Positions 15,581-23,897 of a stretch of DNA of 64,000 nt are shown one piece after another. The notes beneath the pieces were generated by a model. The model made no database searches and had not been told where the DNA came from. It worked only from the letters and a program-made list of their open reading frames with translations. Both the position numbers and the translations under genes were made by a program. The DNA is from Kluyvera ascorbata_C. Its GTDB lineage: Bacteria > Pseudomonadota > Gammaproteobacteria > Enterobacterales > Enterobacteriaceae. Position 1 is the stretch's first letter, and each line of letters opens with the position of its first letter. Location: positions 310,001 through 374,000 of the forward strand of contig NZ_JBIQOI010000002.1 of assembly GCF_044197065.1 (NCBI RefSeq), read 5' to 3'.

Positions 15581-17088
15581 CGCTACTCTGCTGGGGCATG
15601 ATGCTGATTATCTATCTGCCCCTGATTCCTGCCGCAGGCATCATGGCGATGCCTGCATTTTCGTTCGCCCACTGGCAGTCGCTGCTCAATGACCCGCAAC
15701 TGGTACAAGCCCTCACGGCTACGCTGGTTTCCACCCTGCTCGGTGTGGGGGGTGCGCTATGTCTGGCGCTGCTTGTTATCGCCACCCTTTGGCCCTCAAC
15801 CGGCTGGCAGCGGCTGGCTTCTCGCCTTCCCTTGCTGCTGGCTCTGCCACACGTCGCTTTTGCCACCTGCGCCCTGATCCTGTTTGCCGAAGGCGGCGCG
15901 CTTTATCGCCTGATACCCGTTATCCAACCGGTTCAGGATCGCTATGGCATCGGGCTGGGGCTGGTTCTGGCAGTGAAAGAGAGCGGTTTTTTGCTGTGGG
16001 TATGCTGGGGGCTGCTCGGTGAACGACGGCTGGCGGAACAGGTCGTGGTGTTTAAGAGCCTGGGCTATGGGCGCGGGCAATGTCTTACTCATGTCATCTT
16101 GCCCACGCTGGCCCCTGCGTTAAAAGTCGCGCTACTGGCGACCACGGCATGGACGCTCTCCGTGGTGGATGTGGCCGCCATTATCGGCCCCGGCAACCCG
16201 CCAACGCTTGCCGTACTCGCCTGGCAATGGCTCAATTCTGCCGACCCGGACGATCGGGCCAAAGGCGGCCTGGCCTGCCTGCTGTTACTGGCGCTGCTGG
16301 CCGTTATAGCCGGTGTCTGCAAGCTACTCTGGTCAAGATGGCAAGCGCGCGAACCACTTCCCGCGGGTATCCGATGCCCTGATTTCCCACTGCTGCCGGG
16401 GCGAGTTATCGGTACCCTGCTGCCGTTCAGCGGACTGTTCTGCACCTTGTGTCTGGCCTGGTTCGCCCATGCGACGCTTCCCGATACTGACACGTTCACT
16501 AACAGCCTTGGTCTGGCGCTGCTGTCGGCGTTAATCGGTGCCGGGGTCTGCCTGCTATGGCTCGAATGGGGGTCTTCATCCATGCCGATTTGGCTGACGC
16601 TGCCGTTGCTGCTCCCCGCGCTGCCACTGGCGGCAGGGCAATATCAATTGGCGCTTTATGGCTGGCTGGACGGGCAATTCGCGACGGTACTGTGGGGGCA
16701 TCTGCTGTGGGTGGTACCGTGGATGCTTTTCGTGCTACACCCCGCCTGGCGACAGATAGATACCCGTCAGATACTGCTGGCAAGAACGCTGGGTTGGGGG
16801 CGCAGACGAATATTCCTGCGTCTGAAATGTCCGCTGATTATCCGGCCTCTCCTCTCCGCGCTGGCCGTAGGCTTTTCCGTCAGCATCGCACAGTACCTGC
16901 CGACGCAGTGGCTCGGCGGGGGCCGCGTCCCCACGCTCACCACCGAAGCCGTCGCACTCAGCAGCGGCGGCGTGACCGGATCACTCGCGGCGCAGGCGCT
17001 GTGGCAACTCCTCCTGCCGATGGGGTTCTTTTTATTCACCGCGCTGCTGGCGCGCCGCATCGGCCATTATCGTCGAGGATTACGTTAA
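15553..17088 (+). CDS. ynjC: YnjC, ABC transporter permease with two fused permease domains
   Basis: Inner-membrane permease of 511 aa, the same length as E. coli YnjC, with about twelve hydrophobic segments. It contains two binding-protein-dependent transport domains in tandem, like ThiP and FbpB permeases, so one polypeptide replaces a heterodimer. EAA-type loops are visible, as in KSLGYGRGQCLTHVILP and RTLGWGRRRIFLRLKCP. It begins inside the 3' end of ynjB and its TAA overlaps the ynjD ATG. Confidence 0.92.
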   Translation: MAAPLRYALTLLCWGMMLIIYLPLIPAAGIMAMPAFSFAHWQSLLNDPQLVQALTATLVSTLLGVGGALCLALLVIATLWPSTGWQRLASRLPLLLALPHVAFATCALILFAEGGALYRLIPVIQPVQDRYGIGLGLVLAVKESGFLLWVCWGLLGERRLAEQVVVFKSLGYGRGQCLTHVILPTLAPALKVALLATTAWTLSVVDVAAIIGPGNPPTLAVLAWQWLNSADPDDRAKGGLACLLLLALLAVIAGVCKLLWSRWQAREPLPAGIRCPDFPLLPGRVIGTLLPFSGLFCTLCLAWFAHATLPDTDTFTNSLGLALLSALIGAGVCLLWLEWGSSSMPIWLTLPLLLPALPLAAGQYQLALYGWLDGQFATVLWGHLLWVVPWMLFVLHPAWRQIDTRQILLARTLGWGRRRIFLRLKCPLIIRPLLSALAVGFSVSIAQYLPTQWLGGGRVPTLTTEAVALSSGGVTGSLAAQALWQLLLPMGFFLFTALLARRIGHYRRGLR

Positions 17089-17720
17089 TGTTGCAGGTTA
17101 AAAATCTCACGCTCTCGCTCAACGGGCAGCCATTACTGCGCGACCTCCATTTCACCACGCAACCCGGCGAGATAGTCACGCTCATGGGGCCGTCGGGCTG
17201 TGGGAAATCGACGCTATTTTCATGGATGGTGGGTGCGCTGGATGGTGCCTTCCGCGCCCAGGGTGAGCTGTGGCTTAACGGGCAACGCTGCGACACGCTG
17301 CCAACCGAGAAACGCCGTATCGGCGTGTTATTCCAGGATGCGTTGCTCTTTGACAACCTGAGCGTTGGGCAAAATCTCCAGCTGGCGCTACCGGCAACCG
17401 TTGTACGGAAAGCGCGCCGCGACCGCGTTGAGCAGGCATTGGCGCATGTTGAACTAGGCGGTTTTTATCATCGCGACCCGGCGACGCTCTCCGGTGGTCA
17501 GCGCGCCCGGGTGGCGCTGCTTCGCGCCCTGCTGGCGGAGCCCGACGCACTGCTGCTGGATGAGCCCTTTAGCCGTCTTGATAAAACATTACGCGACAAT
17601 TTTCGCCAATGGGTTTTCGATGAACTTCGCCAGCAGCAGATCCCGGTCGTACAGGTGACTCACGACCCGGATGATGTTCCCACTCACGCGACCTGTTTAC
17701 AGCTTACCGCATTCCGCTGA
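17088..17720 (+). CDS. ynjD: YnjD, ABC transporter ATP-binding protein
   Basis: Nucleotide-binding subunit of the ynjBCD importer, 210 aa. Walker A GPSGCGKST is at residues 34-42, the signature is LSGGQRARVALLRAL, Walker B ends LLLDEP, and the switch histidine is in VTHDPDD. The frame is open far upstream within ynjC, but the ATG at 17088 gives the standard MLQVKNLTLSLNG start and overlaps the ynjC stop as TAATG. The protein lacks the regulatory C-terminal domain of larger importer ATPases. Confidence 0.94.
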   Translation: MLQVKNLTLSLNGQPLLRDLHFTTQPGEIVTLMGPSGCGKSTLFSWMVGALDGAFRAQGELWLNGQRCDTLPTEKRRIGVLFQDALLFDNLSVGQNLQLALPATVVRKARRDRVEQALAHVELGGFYHRDPATLSGGQRARVALLRALLAEPDALLLDEPFSRLDKTLRDNFRQWVFDELRQQQIPVVQVTHDPDDVPTHATCLQLTAFR

Positions 17721-17804
17721 CGCGGAAAAAACTGCGTTAACGCAAGGTATTTAGCCCCTCGGAGGTTCAGAATAATGCTCCTTTTTTCCTCGTCGGATGA
17801 TTTG

Positions 17805-19109
17805 ATGAAACGTGTTTCTCAACTGACTGCGCTGGCCGTTGCCCTTGGCCTCGCCTCCTCTGTCTTTGCTGCTGAAACGGCAAAAACCTTAACTTTCACC
17901 CACCTGCTGCAGCAAAAAGGGACCGCCATTGATACGCGCCTGAGCGCTTTCTATAACGGCTGGCCACAGCAGGCTAACGGCCCGCAGGGTCACGAACCGG
18001 GCGCGTTAAACCTCTCCGCAAGCTGGCTCTCCTCAATGAACAACGAGCAGCTTAGCGCGTGGGCGCAGCAGCATCAGCTGAGTAAAACCACCGACATCGC
18101 GCTCTATGGCGACAGCAAAGACAACGAAGCTGTGGCTAAGCGCCTGAAACAGGCTGGTTTCAGCAATATTTCCACGCTGAGCGATGCGCTGCAGCAGCCT
18201 GAACGTCTGCAAAAGCTGCCGCACTTTGAGCAACTGGTCTATCCGCAATGGCTGCATGATTTACAGCAGGGGAAAGACGTTCCGGCGAAACCTGCGGGCG
18301 ACGTCAAGGTGATTGAAGCCGCCTGGGGCGCGCCAAAGCTCTATCTGGTCAGCCATATTCCTAACGCAGGTTATATCGACACTAACGAAGTGGAAAGCGA
18401 GCCGCTGTGGAATAAAGTCTCTGACGATAAGCTCAAAGCGATGCTGGCAAAACACGGTATCCGCCATGACACCACCGTTATCCTGTACGGCCGCGATGTC
18501 TACGCCGCGGCGCGCGTGGCGCAGATTATGCTGTATGCGGGCGTGAAAGATGTGCGTCTGCTGGACGGCGGCTGGAAAACCTGGTCAGATGCGGGCCTGC
18601 CGGTTGAGCGCGGCCTGCCTAAAGACGTGACCCCGGCACCTGACTTCGGCGCAACCATCCCGGGCCAGCCGCAGCTGATGCTGGATATGGAGCAGGCGCG
18701 CGGTCTGCTGCATCGCCAGGATGCTTCACTGGTCAGCATTCGTTCGTGGCCGGAATTTATCGGCACCACCAGCGGCTACAGCTACATTAAGCCAAAAGGT
18801 GAGATTGCGGGCGCACGTTGGGGGCATGCGGGCAGCGACTCCACCCACATGGAAGATTTCCATAACCCGGACGGCACCATGCGCAGCGCGGATGATATCG
18901 CCGCCATGTGGAAGTCCTGGAATATCCTGCCAACCCAGCAGGTCTCCTTTTACTGCGGCACCGGCTGGCGCGCGTCTGAGACCTTTATGTACGCCCGCGC
19001 GATGGGCTGGCAGAACGTCAGCGTCTACGACGGCGGCTGGTACGAGTGGAGCAGCAACCCGAAAAACCCGGTATCCACCGGCGACCGCGGCCCGGACAGC
19101 TCTCGCTAA
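17805..19109 (+). CDS. ynjE: YnjE, periplasmic three-domain thiosulfate sulfurtransferase
   Basis: Rhodanese-family protein with three rhodanese domains and a signal peptide (MKRVSQLTALAVALGLASSVFA). At 434 aa it matches the processed-precursor length of E. coli YnjE. The active-site cysteine is in the last domain, FYCGTGWRASE, at residue 384. The frame is open ten codons upstream, but the ATG at 17805 aligns with E. coli. It sits downstream of ynjD after 84 bp and ends 4 bp inside the convergent ynjF stop. The sulfur acceptor is unknown. Confidence 0.94.
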   Translation: MKRVSQLTALAVALGLASSVFAAETAKTLTFTHLLQQKGTAIDTRLSAFYNGWPQQANGPQGHEPGALNLSASWLSSMNNEQLSAWAQQHQLSKTTDIALYGDSKDNEAVAKRLKQAGFSNISTLSDALQQPERLQKLPHFEQLVYPQWLHDLQQGKDVPAKPAGDVKVIEAAWGAPKLYLVSHIPNAGYIDTNEVESEPLWNKVSDDKLKAMLAKHGIRHDTTVILYGRDVYAAARVAQIMLYAGVKDVRLLDGGWKTWSDAGLPVERGLPKDVTPAPDFGATIPGQPQLMLDMEQARGLLHRQDASLVSIRSWPEFIGTTSGYSYIKPKGEIAGARWGHAGSDSTHMEDFHNPDGTMRSADDIAAMWKSWNILPTQQVSFYCGTGWRASETFMYARAMGWQNVSVYDGGWYEWSSNPKNPVSTGDRGPDSSR

Positions 19110-19738
19110 TCCGCCTCTTCATGACGCTGGAGGCTCTTCAGCGTCATGTACCCTCCCCATACCCGATTAAACGTCGTCAGCCAGCACAGCGCGCCAAACA
19201 CCCACGCCATCCACGCGAACCACGCCGGGAACAGGCAGCCCAACACAAACAGCAGAATCGTCTCGGTGCCTTCGGTTAAGCCGCCAAGGTAATAAAACGA
19301 TTTGTGTGCGTAGCCGGGGTTATCAATCTGATGCTTCGCCGCCAGCGCCGCAAACGCCAGAAAGCTGCTGCCGGTACCCATAAAGGCAAACAGCAGCCAG
19401 CCGCCCGCGAGCGCATTCGCTGCCGGGTCAGCGAGCATAAAGCCGAACGGCACCAGCGCGTAGAACAGAAAATCGAGGGCGATATCGAGAAAGCCCCCGG
19501 CATCCGTCAGCCCGCGTTGCCGGGCCAGCGCGCCATCAAGTCCGTCGAGCAGTCGGTTGGCCACAATCGCCACCAGCGCCGCACCGTACCAGCCCAGCGC
19601 CAGAAACGGCAGCGCCATCACGCCAATAGCAAAGCCCACTAACGTGATGCCGTCCGCGGAGATGCCCGGCCTATCCAACGCCTTTGCGGCACGGTTGAGC
19701 AGCGGTTTCAGGCGTGGGTGCAGATGCTTATCGAGCAT
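19106..19738 (-). CDS. ynjF: YnjF, CDP-alcohol phosphatidyltransferase family protein
   Basis: Inner-membrane enzyme family that condenses CDP-diacylglycerol with an alcohol. The 210-aa protein has the signature D-x2-D-G-x2-A-R-x8-G-x3-D-x3-D in RLLDGLDGALARQRG followed by FLDIALD. Its natural alcohol acceptor is unknown. The ATG at 19738 gives MLDKHLHPRLKPLLNR, matching E. coli. It overlaps the upstream ynjA stop by 11 bp and is convergent with ynjE. Its 3' end contains a perfect 10-bp hairpin that may stop transcription from either side. Confidence 0.9.
   Translation of the reverse strand: MLDKHLHPRLKPLLNRAAKALDRPGISADGITLVGFAIGVMALPFLALGWYGAALVAIVANRLLDGLDGALARQRGLTDAGGFLDIALDFLFYALVPFGFMLADPAANALAGGWLLFAFMGTGSSFLAFAALAAKHQIDNPGYAHKSFYYLGGLTEGTETILLFVLGCLFPAWFAWMAWVFGALCWLTTFNRVWGGYMTLKSLQRHEEAD
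19120..19148. other. Hairpin at the ynjE/ynjF convergent junction
   Basis: Perfect inverted repeat CATGACGCTG / CAGCGTCATG with a nine-base loop inside the last codons of ynjF and 11 bp past the ynjE stop. There is no T-run on either side, so it is a non-canonical terminator at best; alternatively it is just codon-compatible structure that protects the ynjE 3' end. Confidence 0.45.
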
Positions 19739-20297
19739 GTGAGTCTCCATCAGTGCCGCACAGCCCTTGTGACGGGATCTCCAGCGCGGCGTTAAAGCGG
19801 GCAGACAAATTCTGGAACGCCACCAGCGCGGTCATCTCGGTTATCTGTTCCTCGTTAAAGTGACGGTGTAACGATTTTTTCTGCTCATCAGAGACGCACG
19901 GCGGCGTGGCCGTCACCGCATCCGCATAGCCCAGCGCGGCACGCTCGGCAGGAGAAAACAGCGTCGAAGTGTGCCAGTCAGCCAGCGCCAGCACTTTATC
20001 CATCGCCCCACTACGCTGCGCCAGACGCAGGCTGTTGGCATCAATGCAGAAGGCGCAGTCACACTGTTGGGAAACGCGGGTCATCAGCAGCGCCCGAAGC
20101 GTAGGGTCCAGACGCGCTTTTTTACGCTCCAGATAGCCGACGAACAGCGCGACTAACCAGAACAAACGCGGCATTCGCCCCCACCAGCGGGTTGGGTTCA
20201 ACACGCTTCCGTAATGTTTCTGCTGCATGGCAACGATCGGTTTTAAACTGAGGGGTAACTGACTGAGCGGCTGCACCCAGGGTTGTTTATTTTTCAC
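19728..20297 (-). CDS. ynjA: YnjA, AhpD-like/carboxymuconolactone decarboxylase-family protein
   Basis: A 189-aa protein closely matching E. coli YnjA: HYGSVLNPTRWWGRMPRLF, FVGYLERKKARLDP, and QNLSARFNAALEIPSQGLC at the C-terminus. The CXXC pair in CDCAFCIDANSLR is the redox motif of AhpD-like alkylhydroperoxidase relatives, so a peroxide-reducing role is plausible but unproven. In E. coli ynjA is between ydjZ and ynjB on the other strand; here it is upstream of ynjF and overlaps it by 11 bp, so the gene has moved and now likely shares its transcript. Confidence 0.88.
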   Translation of the reverse strand: MKNKQPWVQPLSQLPLSLKPIVAMQQKHYGSVLNPTRWWGRMPRLFWLVALFVGYLERKKARLDPTLRALLMTRVSQQCDCAFCIDANSLRLAQRSGAMDKVLALADWHTSTLFSPAERAALGYADAVTATPPCVSDEQKKSLHRHFNEEQITEMTALVAFQNLSARFNAALEIPSQGLCGTDGDSHAR

Positions 20298-20375
20298 CCG
20301 GAGACTCCTGCAAGGCTTTAGCTAACAACAAAGCAGCGATAATATGGCATTCCCTTTATCACGTCTTTGACCGCT

Positions 20376-20792
20376 ATGCTGAAAACCATTGATGTTGTTG
20401 CCGCCATTATCGAACAAAACGGCAAAATTCTGCTCGCCCAGCGCCCACTTCATGCCGATCAGCCAGGGCTGTGGGAGTTTGCGGGCGGGAAAGTGGAAGC
20501 AGGAGAAACGCAGCCAGAAGCGCTGGTACGCGAACTGCGCGAAGAGTTAGCCATTCACGCCTGGCCTGCCCGTTACGTTGCCAGCCACCAGCGCGAGGTT
20601 TCCGGGCGGATTATCCATCTCCACGCCTGGTACGTTCCGCGCTTTGACGGCGAAATCATCGCCCGTGAACACAGCGCGCTGGCGTGGTGTACGCCGCAGG
20701 AGGCCTTAAGCTACGCATTAGCCCCCGCCGACATACCGTTGCTTCATGCGTTTATGGCTTTACCCGCCGCCACACGAGCGGATTCGTGCTGA
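20376..20792 (+). CDS. nudG: NudG, CTP/5-hydroxy-dCTP pyrophosphatase
   Basis: Nudix hydrolase of 138 aa that sanitises oxidised pyrimidine nucleotides (CTP, dCTP, 5-hydroxy-dCTP). The Nudix box is intact: GGKVEAGETQPEALVRELRE followed by ELAI. The ATG at 20376 is chosen over a TTG three codons upstream because it aligns with E. coli MKMIEVVAAIIE. It is convergent with ynjH and the two 3' ends overlap by 41 bp. Confidence 0.93.
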   Translation: MLKTIDVVAAIIEQNGKILLAQRPLHADQPGLWEFAGGKVEAGETQPEALVRELREELAIHAWPARYVASHQREVSGRIIHLHAWYVPRFDGEIIAREHSALAWCTPQEALSYALAPADIPLLHAFMALPAATRADSC

Positions 20793-21021
20793 TGGTTTTT
20801 TCATCGCGCTGGCACTGTAACAGTACGCCTTCCGCTTTGATAACCGCTCCTTCAGAGTAGTTCTGATTTTCATAAATACAGCACTGGGCGCACGGCTGCG
20901 CCCGTTGGGTCGTGTTGCTGTTGCTGAACACCTCCGGCGGCACGTTGACTTCCAGCTGAGGCCGGGCCTGCGCCGCATGACAAAACAGCGCCAGCGCGCC
21001 CGCAATCCAGAACGTTTTCAT
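20752..21021 (-). CDS. ynjH: YnjH, small exported protein of unknown function
   Basis: An 89-aa DUF1496-family protein. It has a cleavable signal (MKTFWIAGALALFCHAAQA) and the conserved segments EVNVPPEVFS, CAQCCIYENQNYSEGAV and IKAEGVLLQCQRDEKT. Four cysteines in the mature part suggest disulfides in the periplasm. A good AGGAG site precedes the ATG. Its last 41 bp lie antisense to the end of nudG. Function unknown in any species I know of. Confidence 0.9.
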   Translation of the reverse strand: MKTFWIAGALALFCHAAQARPQLEVNVPPEVFSNSNTTQRAQPCAQCCIYENQNYSEGAVIKAEGVLLQCQRDEKTISTNPLVWRRVKP

Positions 21022-21256
21022 CCCTTAATCTCCTGAAAAATCATCTCTTAATACTATCGACCAAAATCGCGGCTAACTTAAATTTTTTACATCATCGCTT
21101 TTAGTTATGACCCCACCCCGAATATTAATTTTATTTTGGTCCCGGAATTTACTTGTCATCCGTTAGCCAGGTAATGATATAGTCGAAAAATGCCACTTTA
21201 TTAAACACAACCATAACAACTACATACGATCACAACCATAAGAGGTGCTTATATTT

Positions 21257-22600
21257 ATGGATCAGGTTTGCTCCCTCAATAACTTCCTGGCTCATGTTCA
21301 ACAACGCGACCCACACCAGACCGAGTTTGCTCAGGCTGTCCGCGAAGTCATGACAACCCTCTGGCCGTTCCTGGAACAGAACCCGCGCTATCGCCAGCTT
21401 TCTCTGCTGGAGCGATTAGTTGAGCCTGAGCGTGTTATTCAATTCCGCGTCGTGTGGGTAGACGACCGCAATCAGGTACAGGTTAACCGCGCATGGCGCG
21501 TGCAGTTCAGTTCGGCGATTGGGCCGTACAAAGGGGGAATGCGCTTCCACCCATCGGTAAACCTCTCTATTCTCAAATTCCTCGGCTTCGAACAGACCTT
21601 CAAAAACGCCCTGACCACCCTGCCTATGGGCGGCGGTAAAGGCGGTTCTGACTTCGATCCAAAAGGCAAAAGCGAAGGCGAAGTCATGCGCTTCTGCCAG
21701 TCTCTGATGACCGAACTCTATCGTCATCTGGGCTCTGACACCGACGTACCGGCAGGCGATATCGGCGTGGGTGGCCGTGAAGTCGGCTTTATGGCCGGGA
21801 TGATGAAAAAACTCTCCAACGACACCGCCTGCGTGTTTACCGGTAAAGGCCTCTCCTTCGGCGGCAGCCTGATTCGCCCTGAAGCCACCGGCTATGGCCT
21901 GGTGTACTTTACTGAAGCGATGCTTAAGCGTCATGGGCTGGGCTTTGAAGGTATGCGAGTCGCGGTTTCCGGTTCCGGTAACGTGGCGCAGTATGCTATC
22001 GAAAAAGCGATGGAGCTGGGCGCGCGCGTCGTAACCGCCTCCGATTCCAGCGGTACCGTGGTCGATGAAGCGGGCTTCACCACCGAGAAGCTGGCGCGTC
22101 TGTGCGAAATCAAAGCCAGCCGCGACGGTCGCGTGGCCGATTACGCACGTGAGTTTGGTCTGGTGTATCTGGAAGGCCAGCAGCCGTGGAGCGTCCCGGT
22201 GGATATCGCTCTGCCATGTGCGACCCAGAACGAGCTGGACGTTGACGCTGCGCGCGTGCTGATTGCCAACGGTGTGAAAGCCGTGGCGGAAGGAGCCAAC
22301 ATGCCAACCACCATCGAAGCAACCGATCTGTTCCTCGAAGCGGGCGTCCTGTTCGCGCCGGGCAAAGCGGCGAATGCCGGTGGCGTGGCAACGTCCGGTC
22401 TGGAAATGGCGCAAAACGCGGCGCGTATGAGCTGGAAAGCGGAGAAAGTGGATGCGCGTCTGCACCACATCATGCTGGATATCCACCACGCCTGCGTTGA
22501 GCACGGTGGTGAAGCGGCGCAGACCAACTACGTTCGCGGCGCAAACATCGCTGGCTTCGTGAAAGTCGCCGACGCCATGCTGGCTCAGGGTGTGATTTAA
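21257..22600 (+). CDS. gdhA: NADP-specific glutamate dehydrogenase
   Basis: Assimilatory hexameric glutamate dehydrogenase: 2-oxoglutarate, ammonia and NADPH give glutamate. The 447 aa match E. coli GdhA. The catalytic lysine lies in LPMGGGKGGSDFDPKGKS and the dinucleotide-binding segment is VAVSGSGNVAQYAIEKAM. The ATG at 21257 gives MDQVCSLNNFLAHVQ; the frame is open four codons further upstream. The 230-bp upstream region is AT-rich and unassigned. Downstream lies a REP pair, then convergent rnd; in E. coli these two genes are not neighbours. Confidence 0.97.
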   Translation: MDQVCSLNNFLAHVQQRDPHQTEFAQAVREVMTTLWPFLEQNPRYRQLSLLERLVEPERVIQFRVVWVDDRNQVQVNRAWRVQFSSAIGPYKGGMRFHPSVNLSILKFLGFEQTFKNALTTLPMGGGKGGSDFDPKGKSEGEVMRFCQSLMTELYRHLGSDTDVPAGDIGVGGREVGFMAGMMKKLSNDTACVFTGKGLSFGGSLIRPEATGYGLVYFTEAMLKRHGLGFEGMRVAVSGSGNVAQYAIEKAMELGARVVTASDSSGTVVDEAGFTTEKLARLCEIKASRDGRVADYAREFGLVYLEGQQPWSVPVDIALPCATQNELDVDAARVLIANGVKAVAEGANMPTTIEATDLFLEAGVLFAPGKAANAGGVATSGLEMAQNAARMSWKAEKVDARLHHIMLDIHHACVEHGGEAAQTNYVRGANIAGFVKVADAMLAQGVI

Positions 22601-22612
22601 TCTAGCTCGTTT

Positions 22613-22687
22613 TCCCGGCGTCGTTTCACTCGGCCGGGCTACCAGTGCAGTGACATGTAGCCCGGGCGAGCGAATGCGACCCCGGGA
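22613..22687. repeat. REP/BIME pair between gdhA and rnd
   Basis: Two REP-like palindromic units in inverted orientation, at 22613-22642 and 22656-22687. The second contains GTAGCCCGGGCGAGCG, which recurs in reverse complement at 57557-57588. They sit between convergent genes, the usual place for such elements, where they can act in transcript stability or gyrase binding. Confidence 0.75.
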
Positions 22688-22700
22688 ATTAACACCAGAC

Positions 22701-23828
22701 TTAACGCGGGTACGCCGCCAACAGTTTATCCAGCGCGCCACAGAGCAATTCACCGCGCCAGCCGGAGATCATCTCTGGTGCCGTGGTACGTGGCTTCAGC
22801 TGCCAGTGCCAGTTCAGCAACTGGTTAATCTGGCGACGGGATGCCAGCATTTCAGGACTGACGTCATTCGCCTGTCCCACTTCCTGCACCAGTGCCTTAA
22901 TCTCTTTAAACGCTTTGCGATAGCCCGGCATATCCATCAGGTTCAACAGCGGCTCTGGCAGCGCGTCATCCGGCAGCGCCTGCGCTTTCTCCACGAGGCT
23001 AATCAGCGTTTTACCGTGGAAGCGAATCTCACTGCCCGACAGCCCCAGGCTGTCCAGTTCACCCAGGCTGCCCGGCATATAGCGCGCCACGCTCCACAGG
23101 TGCTCTTCACGGACCACAAAATTTACCGCCAGGTCACGCTCGCGCGCTTTACGCAGACGCCAGTCTGCCAGCAGCTGTAGGCACGCCAGCTGGCGCGTAC
23201 GCAACTGCCAGGCGTTGGTGATATCGCGCCAGGCGTCCGCGGGGTCGGTCACTTCCTGGCGGCGCTGCTGCATCAATTGGCACTCGTTGAGCGCCCAGTT
23301 CAGTCGCCCGGCCTGTTCGGTTTCCGCCATCAGCTTGTGGGCGATGGGTAGCAGATACCAGACGTCCGCCGCCGCGTAGTCGCATTGGCGTGCCGTCAAT
23401 GGGCGAGCAAGCCAATCGGTGCGTGATTCACTCTTATCCAGCTCAACGCCGGAATACTCCGCCACCATAGGGGCAAAGCCCCAGGACATAGGGCGGCCGC
23501 AGAAGGCTGCCAGCACCTGGGTATCGATCAGCGGCTGCGGCATTGAACCGAAGGTGTTCATAAACACTTCCAGGTCTTCACTGCCCGCATGCAGGAATTT
23601 GGTGATGTTGCGGTCCTGTAAAATTGCCTGCAGCGGCGACCAGTCGGTAATATTCAGAGGATCAATCAACGCCGTCCGTTCGCCGTCAAAAAGCTGAATC
23701 AGCCCCAGCTGCGGATAATAGGTACGGGTGCGAACAAATTCGGTGTCCAGCGCGACGGCGGTGGTCTGACGAACCGCGTCGCACAGGGTGCTGAGTTCAT
23801 CGTTGGTGGTGATCATCTGATAGTTCAA
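22701..23828 (-). CDS. rnd: Ribonuclease D
   Basis: 3'-5' exoribonuclease for tRNA and small RNA maturation, 375 aa as in E. coli. A DEDDy exonuclease domain starts with ALDTEFVRTRTYYPQ (metal-binding D and E) and includes FLHAGSEDLEVF. Two HRDC-type helical domains follow, the first near DITNAWQLRTRQLACLQLL. The start codon is TTG at 23828, giving MNYQMITT; E. coli rnd is also known to start with UUG, which limits expression. It lies 69 bp downstream of the fadD stop on the same strand, with a terminator between. Confidence 0.95.
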   Translation of the reverse strand: MNYQMITTNDELSTLCDAVRQTTAVALDTEFVRTRTYYPQLGLIQLFDGERTALIDPLNITDWSPLQAILQDRNITKFLHAGSEDLEVFMNTFGSMPQPLIDTQVLAAFCGRPMSWGFAPMVAEYSGVELDKSESRTDWLARPLTARQCDYAAADVWYLLPIAHKLMAETEQAGRLNWALNECQLMQQRRQEVTDPADAWRDITNAWQLRTRQLACLQLLADWRLRKARERDLAVNFVVREEHLWSVARYMPGSLGELDSLGLSGSEIRFHGKTLISLVEKAQALPDDALPEPLLNLMDMPGYRKAFKEIKALVQEVGQANDVSPEMLASRRQINQLLNWHWQLKPRTTAPEMISGWRGELLCGALDKLLAAYPR

Positions 23829-23851
23829 ATCGTACTCTCTTAGATTGCGCC

Positions 23852-23878
23852 AAAAAAAACGCCAGCTGAGCTGGCGTT
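23852..23878 (-). terminator. Intrinsic terminator between fadD and rnd
   Basis: Perfect hairpin AACGCCAGC / GCTGGCGTT with loop TGA, followed on the minus strand by a run of eight Ts. It lies just downstream of the fadD stop, so rnd should have its own promoter in the short stretch before its UUG start. Confidence 0.88.
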
Positions 23879-23897
23879 TGGCATCATGACTCGTGAC

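Noticed and set aside
16557..17087. N-terminal extension of ynjD by 177 codons
   Set aside because: The extension is the shifted reading of ynjC; ATP-binding proteins of this family start at the ATG overlapping the ynjC stop.
22613..22687. CRISPR or tandem repeat array
   Set aside because: The repeats are two inverted palindromic units without regular spacers, which is the REP/BIME pattern. No CRISPR-like array was seen anywhere in the window.
21416..22753. Long antisense frame of 445 codons opposite gdhA
   Set aside because: It is a composition shadow of gdhA codon use; the sense frame matches GdhA over its full length.
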